From Armatimonadota bacterium (GTDB taxonomy: Bacteria; Armatimonadota; Armatimonadia; Armatimonadales; Armatimonadaceae), in the NCBI GenBank assembly GCA_030833025.1, contig JAURHZ010000151.1, positions 1 through 5,829 on the forward strand: a stretch of 5,829 bases of DNA, read 5' to 3'. The notes beneath the pieces are model-generated. The model ran no database searches. It worked only from the letters and a program-made list of their open reading frames with translations, and was not told where the DNA came from. Made by a program: the position numbers and the translations under genes. Below, one piece after another: positions 1 through 5,829 of the stretch (position 1 is its first letter; every line of letters starts with the position of its first letter).

Positions 1-1386
1 GCAAAAGCCGACCTCCAAAATGCGCAAAGCAAAGCAACATCGCTGCAAGCCGATATCGCAGCAAAAGAGCAAAGCATCGCCGAGGTGAGTGCTGTTCGGG
101 ATTCCCAGCAGGCACAGCTCGCAACGCTGAATGCCCAGAAGGATGCGCTTACCAACAGCGAGACCGGGCTCAAGGGACGCATCGCTGGATTGGAGTCCCA
201 GCTTGAGACGTTGCGCGCGCAGCTTCAGGAAGCCAATAACCGGATTGCTGCTGCAAGAGCGGAGCTGCGCACCGAAGAAGCGATGAAGGATTCCTACAAG
301 CTGCTCGGCACCGAAATCGCCAAAGAGCTCAAAGAGAAGATTCGTGAGGAGTCCGGTCAGGAGCTGGATGAGCAGCGCAAGTCTATCGAGGAGCTGACAA
401 AGCCATACACCGAAGCCATGGAAGCGCTCAAAGCGCAGACCGAAGAGCTCCTCAAGGGCCGCACAGAATCCGATGCCGTTTTAAAGCAACACATCGCCGA
501 TCTTGCCAAGCAAGCCGAGCAAATGACGCGTGTGTTCTCTCGTCCGAAGGACCGCGGAAACTGGGGTGAGCTGCAGCTTGAAAATGTTGCTGAAAGCGTT
601 GGCCTACGCCTTGGTGTGGATTATGTCCGCCAGCAGCAGGTGCGTGTTGGAAACCAGACGCTTATTCCGGACATGGTTGTCTCATTGCCGAGCGGGTCCA
701 AAGTAGTCATCGACTCGAAAATGCCGATTGACCAGTTTGACCGTGCGATGCAGGCAGAGACCGAAGAAGAGCAGCTGGTATTGCTGCGTGAGCACGCAAA
801 GGCGGTGCGCAAGCATATCGATGACCTGTCAAGCAAGCAGTATCACCATCACTTTAAGGGCGTTGACCACGTGATTCTGTACCTCCCTACGGAGGCGCTG
901 TACCACACCGCCATCGAGGCCGACCCTGATCTGATCAAGTATGGGTTGGATAAACGGGTCGTGCTGACATCCCCGGGCTTGCTGATTGGCCTCCTCCGCA
1001 CCACGGCTTGGGTGATCAATCAGCATACTTTTGCGCAGAATGTCGAAGAGATTCGTAAGGAAGGCGCCAACCTCTATAAAGGTGTGGCTACTTTCATCAA
1101 GCATTTCGAGGCAGTCGGAAAGAGTCTTGTTACGGCGGCTGGTAAGTACAACGATGCAAGTGGAAGTCTGCAGCGCAGCGTGCTGGCAAAGGCGCGGAAT
1201 TTGCATAAGCTGGGCGTCGCGGATGCGCAAAACCAGCTGTCCGAAGTCTCTCCATTACTGCTTGACCCGATAAAGGATGTCCAGCTTGACCAAAAGGTGC
1301 TAGATGCTATTCCAGATGACAATCACCCGGACATTGACCTACTGGATGCGTTTGATGTGCCGGAAAACGATACAGATGTGCATTGA
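1..1386 (+). CDS. rmuC: RmuC family DNA recombination protein (5' end cut off by the window)
   Basis: RmuC proteins limit rearrangement at short inverted repeats in E. coli (known of the family). They carry a PD-(D/E)XK-type nuclease-like core and are usually tethered to the membrane by an N-terminal helix. Frame 1 is open from base 1, giving 461 visible residues. Residues 1 to about 175 are a heptad-rich, Ala/Glu/Gln/Lys coiled coil. The RmuC domain follows: the hallmark RGNWGE motif near residues 185-190, a Pro-Asp pair at 223-224 (IPDMVV), and Asp-Ser-Lys at 238-240 (VIDSKMP). The last two fit a PD...DxK active site. The conserved C-terminal half (YLPTEALY, LLRTTAW, then a helical stretch ending in KARNLHKLGV) is intact, followed by an acidic tail. 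The GTG at 85 is not accepted as the start, because the coiled coil continues upstream without a break and the membrane helix is missing. The gene ends TGA TAA in frame. No cysteines are visible. Confidence 0.93.
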   Translation, partial: AKADLQNAQSKATSLQADIAAKEQSIAEVSAVRDSQQAQLATLNAQKDALTNSETGLKGRIAGLESQLETLRAQLQEANNRIAAARAELRTEEAMKDSYKLLGTEIAKELKEKIREESGQELDEQRKSIEELTKPYTEAMEALKAQTEELLKGRTESDAVLKQHIADLAKQAEQMTRVFSRPKDRGNWGELQLENVAESVGLRLGVDYVRQQQVRVGNQTLIPDMVVSLPSGSKVVIDSKMPIDQFDRAMQAETEEEQLVLLREHAKAVRKHIDDLSSKQYHHHFKGVDHVILYLPTEALYHTAIEADPDLIKYGLDKRVVLTSPGLLIGLLRTTAWVINQHTFAQNVEEIRKEGANLYKGVATFIKHFEAVGKSLVTAAGKYNDASGSLQRSVLAKARNLHKLGVADAQNQLSEVSPLLLDPIKDVQLDQKVLDAIPDDNHPDIDLLDAFDVPENDTDVH

Positions 1387-1387
1387 T

Positions 1388-1411
1388 AACCATTAATTTT
1401 TGACAACCATT
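1388..1411 (+). repeat. AACCATT direct repeat around the -35 box
   Basis: The heptamer AACCATT occurs at 1388-1394 and again at 1405-1411, 17 bp apart start to start, bracketing the TTGACA box. Such spacing could suit a regulator contacting the -35 region, but seven bases is short and the match may be chance. No regulator is known from the window. Confidence 0.2.
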
Positions 1412-1429
1412 CCATACCTGCATTATGCT
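1400..1429 (+). promoter_or_regulatory. sigma70-type promoter for the large secreted-protein gene
   Basis: A perfect -35 hexamer TTGACA lies at 1400-1405 and a -10-like TATGCT (4 of 6 matches to TATAAT) at 1424-1429, with an 18-bp spacer. An AT-rich stretch (TAACCATTAATTTT) sits just upstream. Transcription would start near 1436, giving a leader of about 33 nt before the ATG at 1469. The position, in the gap between two genes on the same strand, supports independent transcription of the downstream gene. The hexamer is seen directly; promoter activity is inferred. Confidence 0.6.
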
Positions 1430-1453
1430 GTCCGCTCCAAACACGTTTCATTC

Positions 1454-1461
1454 AGGGGCGG
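1454..1461 (+). promoter_or_regulatory. Shine-Dalgarno-like site that supports the ATG at 1469
   Basis: The purine-rich AGGGGCGG ends 7 bp before the ATG at 1469 and matches AGGAGG only partly. It still favours this ATG over the upstream in-frame TTG at 1400, which has only AT-rich sequence and the rmuC end in front of it. Confidence 0.45.
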
Positions 1462-1468
1462 ACGCATC

Positions 1469-1534
1469 ATGTACCGACGGCTTGCACTCCTTGCTACATT
1501 CCTTATTCTTGCTCTGGCAGTTCCCGGTCAGGCG
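1469..1534 (+). other. Signal peptide of the large secreted protein
   Basis: Residues 1-4 (MYRR) form a positive n-region and residues 5-18 a hydrophobic core (LALLATFLILALAV). P-G-Q-A then gives a signal peptidase I site, with cleavage most likely after Ala22 and before Gln-Thr. There is no lipobox cysteine and no twin-arginine consensus, so Sec export is expected. Confidence 0.85.
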
Positions 1535-4500
1535 CAGACGCTGGGCACTGGCACTATCATCCAATCCGGCTACGGCGTAAACCGTGTCGAGCGCGTGGAT
1601 GACATCGATGCGCACCCGGATGGCGGTTGGGTCATCCTGGATGCCAACCACGGACTGGCATCCAAGTACCGGGCGGATGGCAGCTATGAGCGCATCGTGG
1701 CGACTGCCGAGGATATGCAAGCTCCCGGTATCACACCGGATATCCGCTCGATCAGCGTCGACCGCTTGGGTTACGTCTACGCTGCCGGGCCAAGTGGAAT
1801 CGCGCGCTTCCAACCGGATGGCACATTTGACCGCTTCCTCACGGATGTCGAGCTGGATGTCATCGATACCGCAGTGGATGCCACCGGGCAGCTCCTCGTC
1901 CTGACGCCAACCAGCCTTTCTGTCTTCTCACGTGCTGGGAACCTGGTTGCGAGCATCACCAATATTGGCAACTCTGGGGCGAATCCGATCTCCGATGCAA
2001 CTGGCATCGCAGCCCTGCCAAATGGCAATTTGGTCCTTCTTCACCGGCAAGGTCACCTGACGCTGCTTGACAGCCGCTTCCGCCAGTTACGGGATGTGAC
2101 TCCGGAGCCAGCTCTCGGGAATGTGCGCGCATTTGCGGATGGCCGCGTTGTGGCAAGCTTTACTGATTACAATTTGCGCCAGGGCTATCGCTTCTTTACC
2201 AGCGGATTGGACACGTTGGGAGAGTTTATCCCCGCGGATGCACCCGCGACCGACAGCATTTTCGCAACTGCTGGGACCAACCGCATTGCCTTCCAAGGCA
2301 CACAGCTCTCGCGTGTTGTGGAGGCAAATGCGGATACATCGGCGATCAAAAGTATTCATGCAATTGTTGATGCACAGACTTCCATCGAACATGGCAGCAC
2401 TCCGCTGCGTGTTTTGGCGGATGGCTCCATTATTGTTTGGAACGTGCGACTCGGGACCTTGCAGCGCTTCGATCAGCAGGGGCTTCTCCTGTCCGATAAG
2501 GCGATTGCCAATGATGGAACCGTATTCCACGCGGATCCTAGTGGCCGTGCTTTTATAAGGCCGCTGGCATCTGGTGGAACGGTGAATGTTTATGCGGCGA
2601 ATGGACTTCCAGAAACGATATTCAATATTAGTCCTCTCAGTGGGTTTTCCACGGTCAATGTAACTGCGATCGGGACCGACAGTGCTGGCGATACGTATGT
2701 CTATGATGCGGACTCAACCAGCATCCGCCGCCTCGGCCCAACGGGTACACAAAAGGCATCCTTTGGCGTCGCGGATGGCGCATTGTCCAATGAGCTCAGC
2801 GACATGCGAGTCACCGAGGATGGCCACATCTACCTTTTGTTTGCAGGCGGAAGCACAGGGCGCATTGACATCTATACAAAGGATGGCGTGCGAACAGCGC
2901 GGCGTACCGGGGATGATGCGACGCTGCGCCTTTATGGCCAGGTGGATGTTGCTCCGGATGGCCGTGTGGTCTTCCTCGCATCGGATGACTACAGTGGAAT
3001 CGGGGCTGTTCTAAGCGCTGATCTTTCCAGCGTTACTCCATTGAGATCTATCTTGAGTCCGACGGCGGTCTTCACGACATCGACGTACTTTGCCCTCGAT
3101 GCCGATGGCGATATTTGGGTTTCGGCAGCACTGTCGAATCGCATTTTCGAGCTGCTGCCAATTCAGGACACGCCTCCGCGTACCGAGACATTGGTGCAGC
3201 AGTATCCAAATGGAAATGGTTGGTTCCGGACTCCGGTGGATGTTTTCCTTAATGGCCTGGATGCCGAGCGTGCTTGGGGCGTTGCGGGTTTGTATTACCA
3301 AATCGATACGCTGGATCCGGTCATTGCGACGGGCAGCATCGCGTCGGTCAGTCTTTTGGGTGAAGGTGAGCATCAGCTGCTTTACTTTGCGACCGACAAC
3401 TACGGCAACGATGAGTATCCAAAAGCTATCACCGTTAGGATAGATACGACGGCACCGGTAACGAGCGCGAGTGTCCGCGGTGGCGGGACCAGTGCTGTGC
3501 TGTCATCCACGGATAACCTCTCGGGCATCGACAGCATTTGGTATGTCTTCGACAAGCAGGCGCCAAAGAAGTACACGGGGGCGATTGCTCTGGATGGTCA
3601 GGCGCACACGATTCGTTACTGGGCGGTTGATAAAGCGGGCAACGAAGAGGCGCGCAAGCTGTTTACGACATCCTTTGCGCCGGTTTCTGTAACGCTTTCG
3701 CCATCGACAACAACGGGTGGTGTGAATGTCGATGGTCGTGTTGTCCTCAATGGAACCGCTGGTGTGGGTGGCTTCAAGGTCAACCTCACGAGTTCGAATG
3801 CTTCGGCAGTGGTTCCGGCAAGTGTTACGGTTGCCGAGGGGCAATCGGCTGCGACATTTACAATGACGACCAAGGCGGTTGCGGTCGATACGAGTATCAC
3901 TATTACGGCGGCTGGCGGGGCTGGCTCCGTAACCGCCAAGCTGTTGCTTCAGCGGACAAAGTCCGTTGGTGTTGTATTGAATCCAGCGACGCTTGCGGGT
4001 GGAAATGCGAGTACGGCGACGGTGACACTAAGTGGCATCGCGCCAACGGGCGGAGCGGTGGTCGTGTTGCAGTCGAACAAGGCTGCGGCAACCGTGCCAG
4101 GGACAGTGACGATTCCAGCGGGGCAGACGACTGGCACATTTAGTGTTTCGACGACTGCGGTTGCGTTGGATACGCTAGCGACGATTAGTGCAACGTACGG
4201 CGGTGCGACAGCGACAGCGGACCTTTCGGTGACGCGTGTTGCCTTGACGGGCTTTACATTGAACCGCTCGAGTGTTGTTGGCGGCGGGACGCGTATCGCG
4301 ACGGTGACATTGTCCGGAAATGCGCCAAGTGGTGGCTATGTGGTTCAGCTTTCATCCGATGCGGCAGCGGCAACGCTTCCAGCAACCATTACCGTTCCAA
4401 GCGGTCAGAAGTCGGTGTCCGTTTCGGTTTCGACGACGGCGGTCTCGGATGCTATTGGCGTGGTGCTCCATGCAACCGCAAGTGGCGTTGAGAAGACGGC

Positions 4501-5653
4501 TGTTTTAGATGTTCTTCCTCCGAATGTTACTGTCAAGGTTTCACCTGTTACATTGACCGGTGGCAACACGGCGATGGGTACGGTTTTGCTGGATGGCAAA
4601 GCGCCAACGGGTGGGCTTACGGTTGCGTTGATATCCGATGACACCCATGCGGTTGTCCCGGCAAGCGTTGTTGTTGCGGCTGGTAAGTCGAGCGCTACAT
4701 TTAGTATCAGCACGACGCAGGTGAGTGCGGAGACGCAGGTTGAAATCGGGGCATCGGTTGGCGAGCAGATCTCGACATCCACGATTGTTTTGCGTCCGAT
4801 CGGTATCAAGGCGGTGACATTTACACCTGCGACGGTGCGTGGTGGGTTGCCATCCCAGCTGCAGGTCACATTGGATGCCCCTGCACCGGCGACGGGTGTC
4901 ACTTTGGATGTTTATGCGACAAACCCCGCGGTGTCTGTGGGGTCATCCGTGGTGGTTGCAAGTGGTCAGACGACGGCAACACTAACGGTGAATACGCAGG
5001 TGGTGTTTGCGAATGTGCGTGTTCCGGTTGTGGTGACATCCGGTGCGAGTGCGGTCACGGGAACGCTTACGGTGACGGGTGCAGAGGTGATGGGCTTGAC
5101 CTTGAATCCAGTAGCGGTTACGGGGGGCAAGCCGAGTACCGCGACGCTGACGATTTCGAGTGCGGCGCCGAGTACGGGCTATGTGGTTCAGTTATCGAGT
5201 AGTCTGACGGGTGTCGCGACGGTTCCTGCGACGGTGATTGTTCCGAGTGGCAAGACGAGTGTGACATTTGTGGTGACGACGCTGGTGGTCAATGCGATCA
5301 AGGATGTATCGATTTCGGGAAGCCTCAATGGCGTTTCAAAGGCGGCATCGCTAAAGGTTCTGCCTCCAGCGGTGGCGAGTGTGACGATTGCACCGACATC
5401 GGTTACGGGCGGGACGAACGCCACGGGCACAGTGAAGCTTGCGGTTGCGGCGCCTGGCGATGTCATCGTAACGCTATCGACAAGCAGTGCGACGATTGGC
5501 TCGGTCCCGGCGACGGTGACGGTTCCCAAGGGAGCGCTATCTGCCACCTTTACGGTTTCGACCAAGAAGCCTACGGTGCAGACGGTGGTGACGATTGGCG
5601 CGAACTCGGATGGCGTGACAACCAAAACCGGCACGCTGACGGTCAAGCCGTAG
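1469..5653 (+). CDS. Large secreted protein: NHL-like propeller, OmpL47-like domains and seven Ig-like repeats
   Basis: This is a 1394-residue exported protein of unknown specific role. Order from the ATG: signal peptide (1-22); about 12 NHL-like propeller units (about 40-564), each near 44 residues with turns such as RFQPDGTFDRFL and VDVAPDGRVVFL; two beta domains with the signature 'G-x-H-x-x-x-Y-x-A-x-D-x-x-G-N-x-E' (579-660 and 663-737), resembling OmpL47-type domains; and seven tandem Ig-like repeats of 92-96 residues (740-1394) with consensus P-x-x-V-T-G-G...VPA-x-V-x-V-x-x-G...TF-x-V-x-T-T. The protein ends directly in the last repeat, with no LPXTG, PEP-CTERM or other sorting tail seen. 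It contains no cysteine, so it is not a lipoprotein and has no disulfides. The start at 1469 is chosen because an Arg-rich n-region and hydrophobic core follow at once. The in-frame TTG at 1400 would add 23 polar residues and coincides with the -35 box. An extracellular or surface binding or adhesion role is inferred from the folds; no catalytic motif is recognised. Confidence 0.92.
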   Translation: MYRRLALLATFLILALAVPGQAQTLGTGTIIQSGYGVNRVERVDDIDAHPDGGWVILDANHGLASKYRADGSYERIVATAEDMQAPGITPDIRSISVDRLGYVYAAGPSGIARFQPDGTFDRFLTDVELDVIDTAVDATGQLLVLTPTSLSVFSRAGNLVASITNIGNSGANPISDATGIAALPNGNLVLLHRQGHLTLLDSRFRQLRDVTPEPALGNVRAFADGRVVASFTDYNLRQGYRFFTSGLDTLGEFIPADAPATDSIFATAGTNRIAFQGTQLSRVVEANADTSAIKSIHAIVDAQTSIEHGSTPLRVLADGSIIVWNVRLGTLQRFDQQGLLLSDKAIANDGTVFHADPSGRAFIRPLASGGTVNVYAANGLPETIFNISPLSGFSTVNVTAIGTDSAGDTYVYDADSTSIRRLGPTGTQKASFGVADGALSNELSDMRVTEDGHIYLLFAGGSTGRIDIYTKDGVRTARRTGDDATLRLYGQVDVAPDGRVVFLASDDYSGIGAVLSADLSSVTPLRSILSPTAVFTTSTYFALDADGDIWVSAALSNRIFELLPIQDTPPRTETLVQQYPNGNGWFRTPVDVFLNGLDAERAWGVAGLYYQIDTLDPVIATGSIASVSLLGEGEHQLLYFATDNYGNDEYPKAITVRIDTTAPVTSASVRGGGTSAVLSSTDNLSGIDSIWYVFDKQAPKKYTGAIALDGQAHTIRYWAVDKAGNEEARKLFTTSFAPVSVTLSPSTTTGGVNVDGRVVLNGTAGVGGFKVNLTSSNASAVVPASVTVAEGQSAATFTMTTKAVAVDTSITITAAGGAGSVTAKLLLQRTKSVGVVLNPATLAGGNASTATVTLSGIAPTGGAVVVLQSNKAAATVPGTVTIPAGQTTGTFSVSTTAVALDTLATISATYGGATATADLSVTRVALTGFTLNRSSVVGGGTRIATVTLSGNAPSGGYVVQLSSDAAAATLPATITVPSGQKSVSVSVSTTAVSDAIGVVLHATASGVEKTAVLDVLPPNVTVKVSPVTLTGGNTAMGTVLLDGKAPTGGLTVALISDDTHAVVPASVVVAAGKSSATFSISTTQVSAETQVEIGASVGEQISTSTIVLRPIGIKAVTFTPATVRGGLPSQLQVTLDAPAPATGVTLDVYATNPAVSVGSSVVVASGQTTATLTVNTQVVFANVRVPVVVTSGASAVTGTLTVTGAEVMGLTLNPVAVTGGKPSTATLTISSAAPSTGYVVQLSSSLTGVATVPATVIVPSGKTSVTFVVTTLVVNAIKDVSISGSLNGVSKAASLKVLPPAVASVTIAPTSVTGGTNATGTVKLAVAAPGDVIVTLSTSSATIGSVPATVTVPKGALSATFTVSTKKPTVQTVVTIGANSDGVTTKTGTLTVKP
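1586..3160 (+). repeat. About 12 NHL-like beta-propeller units
   Basis: Diverged units of roughly 44 residues recur across protein residues about 40-564. Each has a strand pattern like 'hxhxxDGxhhhhD...xhxxFxxDGxhxxxh'. Examples are IDAHPDGGWVILD, ISVDRLGYVYAAG, GIAALPNGNLVLL, LRVLADGSIIVW, IGTDSAGDTYVYD, MRVTEDGHIYLL, VDVAPDGRVVFLA and FALDADGDIWVSA. I count 12 by eye, which fits two six-bladed propellers in tandem or one larger fold. The middle units (about 5-8) are the most degenerate, so the count could be off by one. Confidence 0.7.
3203..3676 (+). repeat. Two tandem OmpL47-like beta domains
   Basis: Protein residues 579-660 begin NGWFRTPVDVFLN, contain a YYQID stretch and end GEHQLLYFATDNYGNDE followed by VRIDTTAP. 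Residues 663-737 repeat the second half of this plan: SGIDSIWYVFD, then AHTIRYWAVDKAGNEE. The pattern 'W-x-x-x-x-V-x-V...Y-x-x-D...G-x-H-x-x-x-Y-x-A-x-D-x-x-G-N-x-E' is typical of OmpL47-type and related Ig-like domains in secreted proteins. They form the link between propeller and Ig array. The family name is assigned from memory of the motif, not from a search. Confidence 0.6.
3686..5650 (+). repeat. Seven tandem Ig-like repeats (about 280 bp each)
   Basis: Repeat starts are at 3686, 3962, 4241, 4523, 4799, 5081 and 5369, giving 92, 93, 94, 92, 94, 96 and 94 residues. Each opens with a strand ending in Gly-Gly (SPSTTTGG, NPATLAGG, NRSSVVGG, SPVTLTGG, TPATVRGG, NPVAVTGG, APTSVTGG). It continues with a V-T-L-like strand, then VPA-x-V-x-V-x-x-G and T-F-x-V-x-T. 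The last repeat is complete and ends in TVKP at the stop codon. Bacterial Ig-like repeats of this type usually act as spacers or adhesion modules outside the cell (family knowledge). DNA identity between copies is low overall, so the array is old or has been diversified. Confidence 0.88.
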
Positions 5654-5663
5654 CAGGGTTTTA

Positions 5664-5678
5664 GGCTCGCAGTGAGCC
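5664..5678. other. Small inverted repeat just after the stop codon
   Basis: GGCTC (5664-5668) and GAGCC (5674-5678) form a perfect 5-bp stem with a 5-nt loop, 10 bp after the stop of the large gene. No run of T follows on either strand, so it does not look like a full intrinsic terminator. It could help stabilise the 3' end of the mRNA. Confidence 0.3.
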
Positions 5679-5687
5679 ATTGCTTAC

Positions 5688-5734
5688 AAATCCCCCTCCC
5701 ATTGCTCCGCAAAGCTCCAACTGGTGGGGGCTTT
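5688..5734. terminator. Imperfect palindrome, possible terminator or intergenic repeat
   Basis: AAA-T-CCCCC-T-CC at 5688-5699 pairs with GG-T-GGGGG-C-TTT at 5723-5734. This makes ten base pairs with two symmetric mismatches. Inside, TTGC-TCC-GCAA (5702-5712) forms its own small hairpin, so a branched structure is possible. The 3' side has only CTTTACG and not a T tract, so intrinsic termination is uncertain. It may instead be a member of a dispersed intergenic palindrome family. Confidence 0.35.
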
Positions 5735-5737
5735 ACG

Positions 5738-5785
5738 AATCATGGGAACCATTCGCTAACGAAGCGGGTCAATAAACACATGATT
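5738..5785. repeat. AATCATG/CATGATT inverted repeat before the possible right-edge gene
   Basis: Seven-base arms lie at 5738-5744 and 5779-5785, separated by 34 bp. The right arm overlaps the possible start codon at 5780. A further short hairpin, TTCG-CTAA-CGAA (5752-5763), lies between them. It could form an operator or an RNA stem hiding the start, but arms this short may be chance. Confidence 0.2.
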
Positions 5786-5829
5786 CAGGAAGCACTCGAT
5801 TTGGCGAAACCCGGAAACTATGCCACGGC
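5780..5829 (+). CDS. Possible start of an unidentified gene, cut by the right edge
   Basis: An ATG at 5780 opens a frame that has no stop before the window ends, reading MIQEALDLAKPGNYAT. The composition looks like real coding sequence, but 16 residues cannot identify a family. Ribosome binding is weak: only AAGCGGG about 12 nt upstream. The opposite strand also has an open frame here, entering from the right edge and stopping at 5756-5758 (plus-strand CTA). A convergent gene is therefore the main alternative, and the palindrome at 5688-5734 would then lie between two converging genes. Confidence 0.35.
   Translation, partial: MIQEALDLAKPGNYAT

Noticed and set aside
85..87. GTG at 85 as the start of rmuC
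   Set aside because: The frame is open to base 1, the residues before it continue the coiled coil, and the expected N-terminal membrane helix has not yet appeared, so the real start is outside the window.
829..1230. 133-codon open frame on the minus strand inside rmuC
   Set aside because: It lies wholly within a well-supported conserved domain on the other strand, and its translation resembles no protein I recognise.
1387..1402. T-rich ATTAATTTTTG after rmuC as an intrinsic terminator
   Set aside because: There is no GC-rich hairpin before the T run; the AT-rich stretch is better explained as the upstream part of the promoter.
1672..2780. Recurrent GCGGATGG-like motif as a DNA uptake or binding repeat
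   Set aside because: It falls in one frame and encodes the Ala-Asp-Gly turns of the propeller units, so protein repetition explains it.
4405..4902. 165-codon minus-strand frame in the Ig array
   Set aside because: Its Val/Thr/Pro-rich product mirrors the repeated GTG/ACG/GCG codons of the sense strand; it is a shadow of the repeats.
3686..5650. Regular spacing of about 280 bp as a CRISPR-like or satellite array
   Set aside because: The repeats are continuous coding sequence conserved at the protein level, much longer than CRISPR units and without spacers.
5188..5712. 174-codon minus-strand frame that extends past the end of the large gene
   Set aside because: Most of it is the complement of Ig repeats 6 and 7, and only a few codons lie outside. 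No ribosome-binding site is evident at its start.

Overview
The window holds one truncated housekeeping-type gene, one very large secreted repeat protein, and a short right-hand tail that may contain the first codons of another gene. All genes called are on the + strand. Base composition is moderately GC-rich by eye. RmuC is too widespread to place the organism. Secreted proteins with an NHL-like propeller plus arrays of 'P-x-V-T-G-G' Ig-like repeats are common in environmental bacteria, for example Armatimonadota/Fimbriimonadia, Acidobacteriota and some Cyanobacteria. I favour such a lineage only weakly. Nothing in the window looks like phage, a transposon, a CRISPR array or an RNA gene.

Layout. 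(1) Positions 1-1386: the 3' part of an rmuC gene, open through the left edge. Its visible product is a long coiled coil followed by a complete RmuC nuclease-like domain. It ends with two in-frame stops (TGA TAA). (2) Positions 1387-1468: an 82-bp intergenic gap with a good sigma70-type promoter (TTGACA, 18 bp, TATGCT) and a Shine-Dalgarno-like stretch. The large gene is therefore probably transcribed on its own. (3) Positions 1469-5653: a 1394-residue cysteine-free secreted protein. It has a signal peptide, about 12 NHL-like beta-propeller units, two OmpL47-like beta domains, and seven tandem Ig-like repeats of 92-96 residues that run to the stop codon. No sorting or anchor signal is visible. 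(4) Positions 5654-5829: an intergenic tail with a small hairpin, a larger imperfect palindrome and a possible start codon at 5780 that stays open to the right edge.

The two main genes show no obvious functional link: one product acts on DNA inside the cell and the other is exported. The most interesting material is in the large gene. Its Ig-like repeats pair up three apart (1 with 4, 3 with 6), as if a block of three had been duplicated. Threonine and serine codon choice drifts strongly from the 5' end to the 3' end. A longer annotation starting at TTG 1400 would place the start codon inside the promoter -35 box and is very likely wrong.
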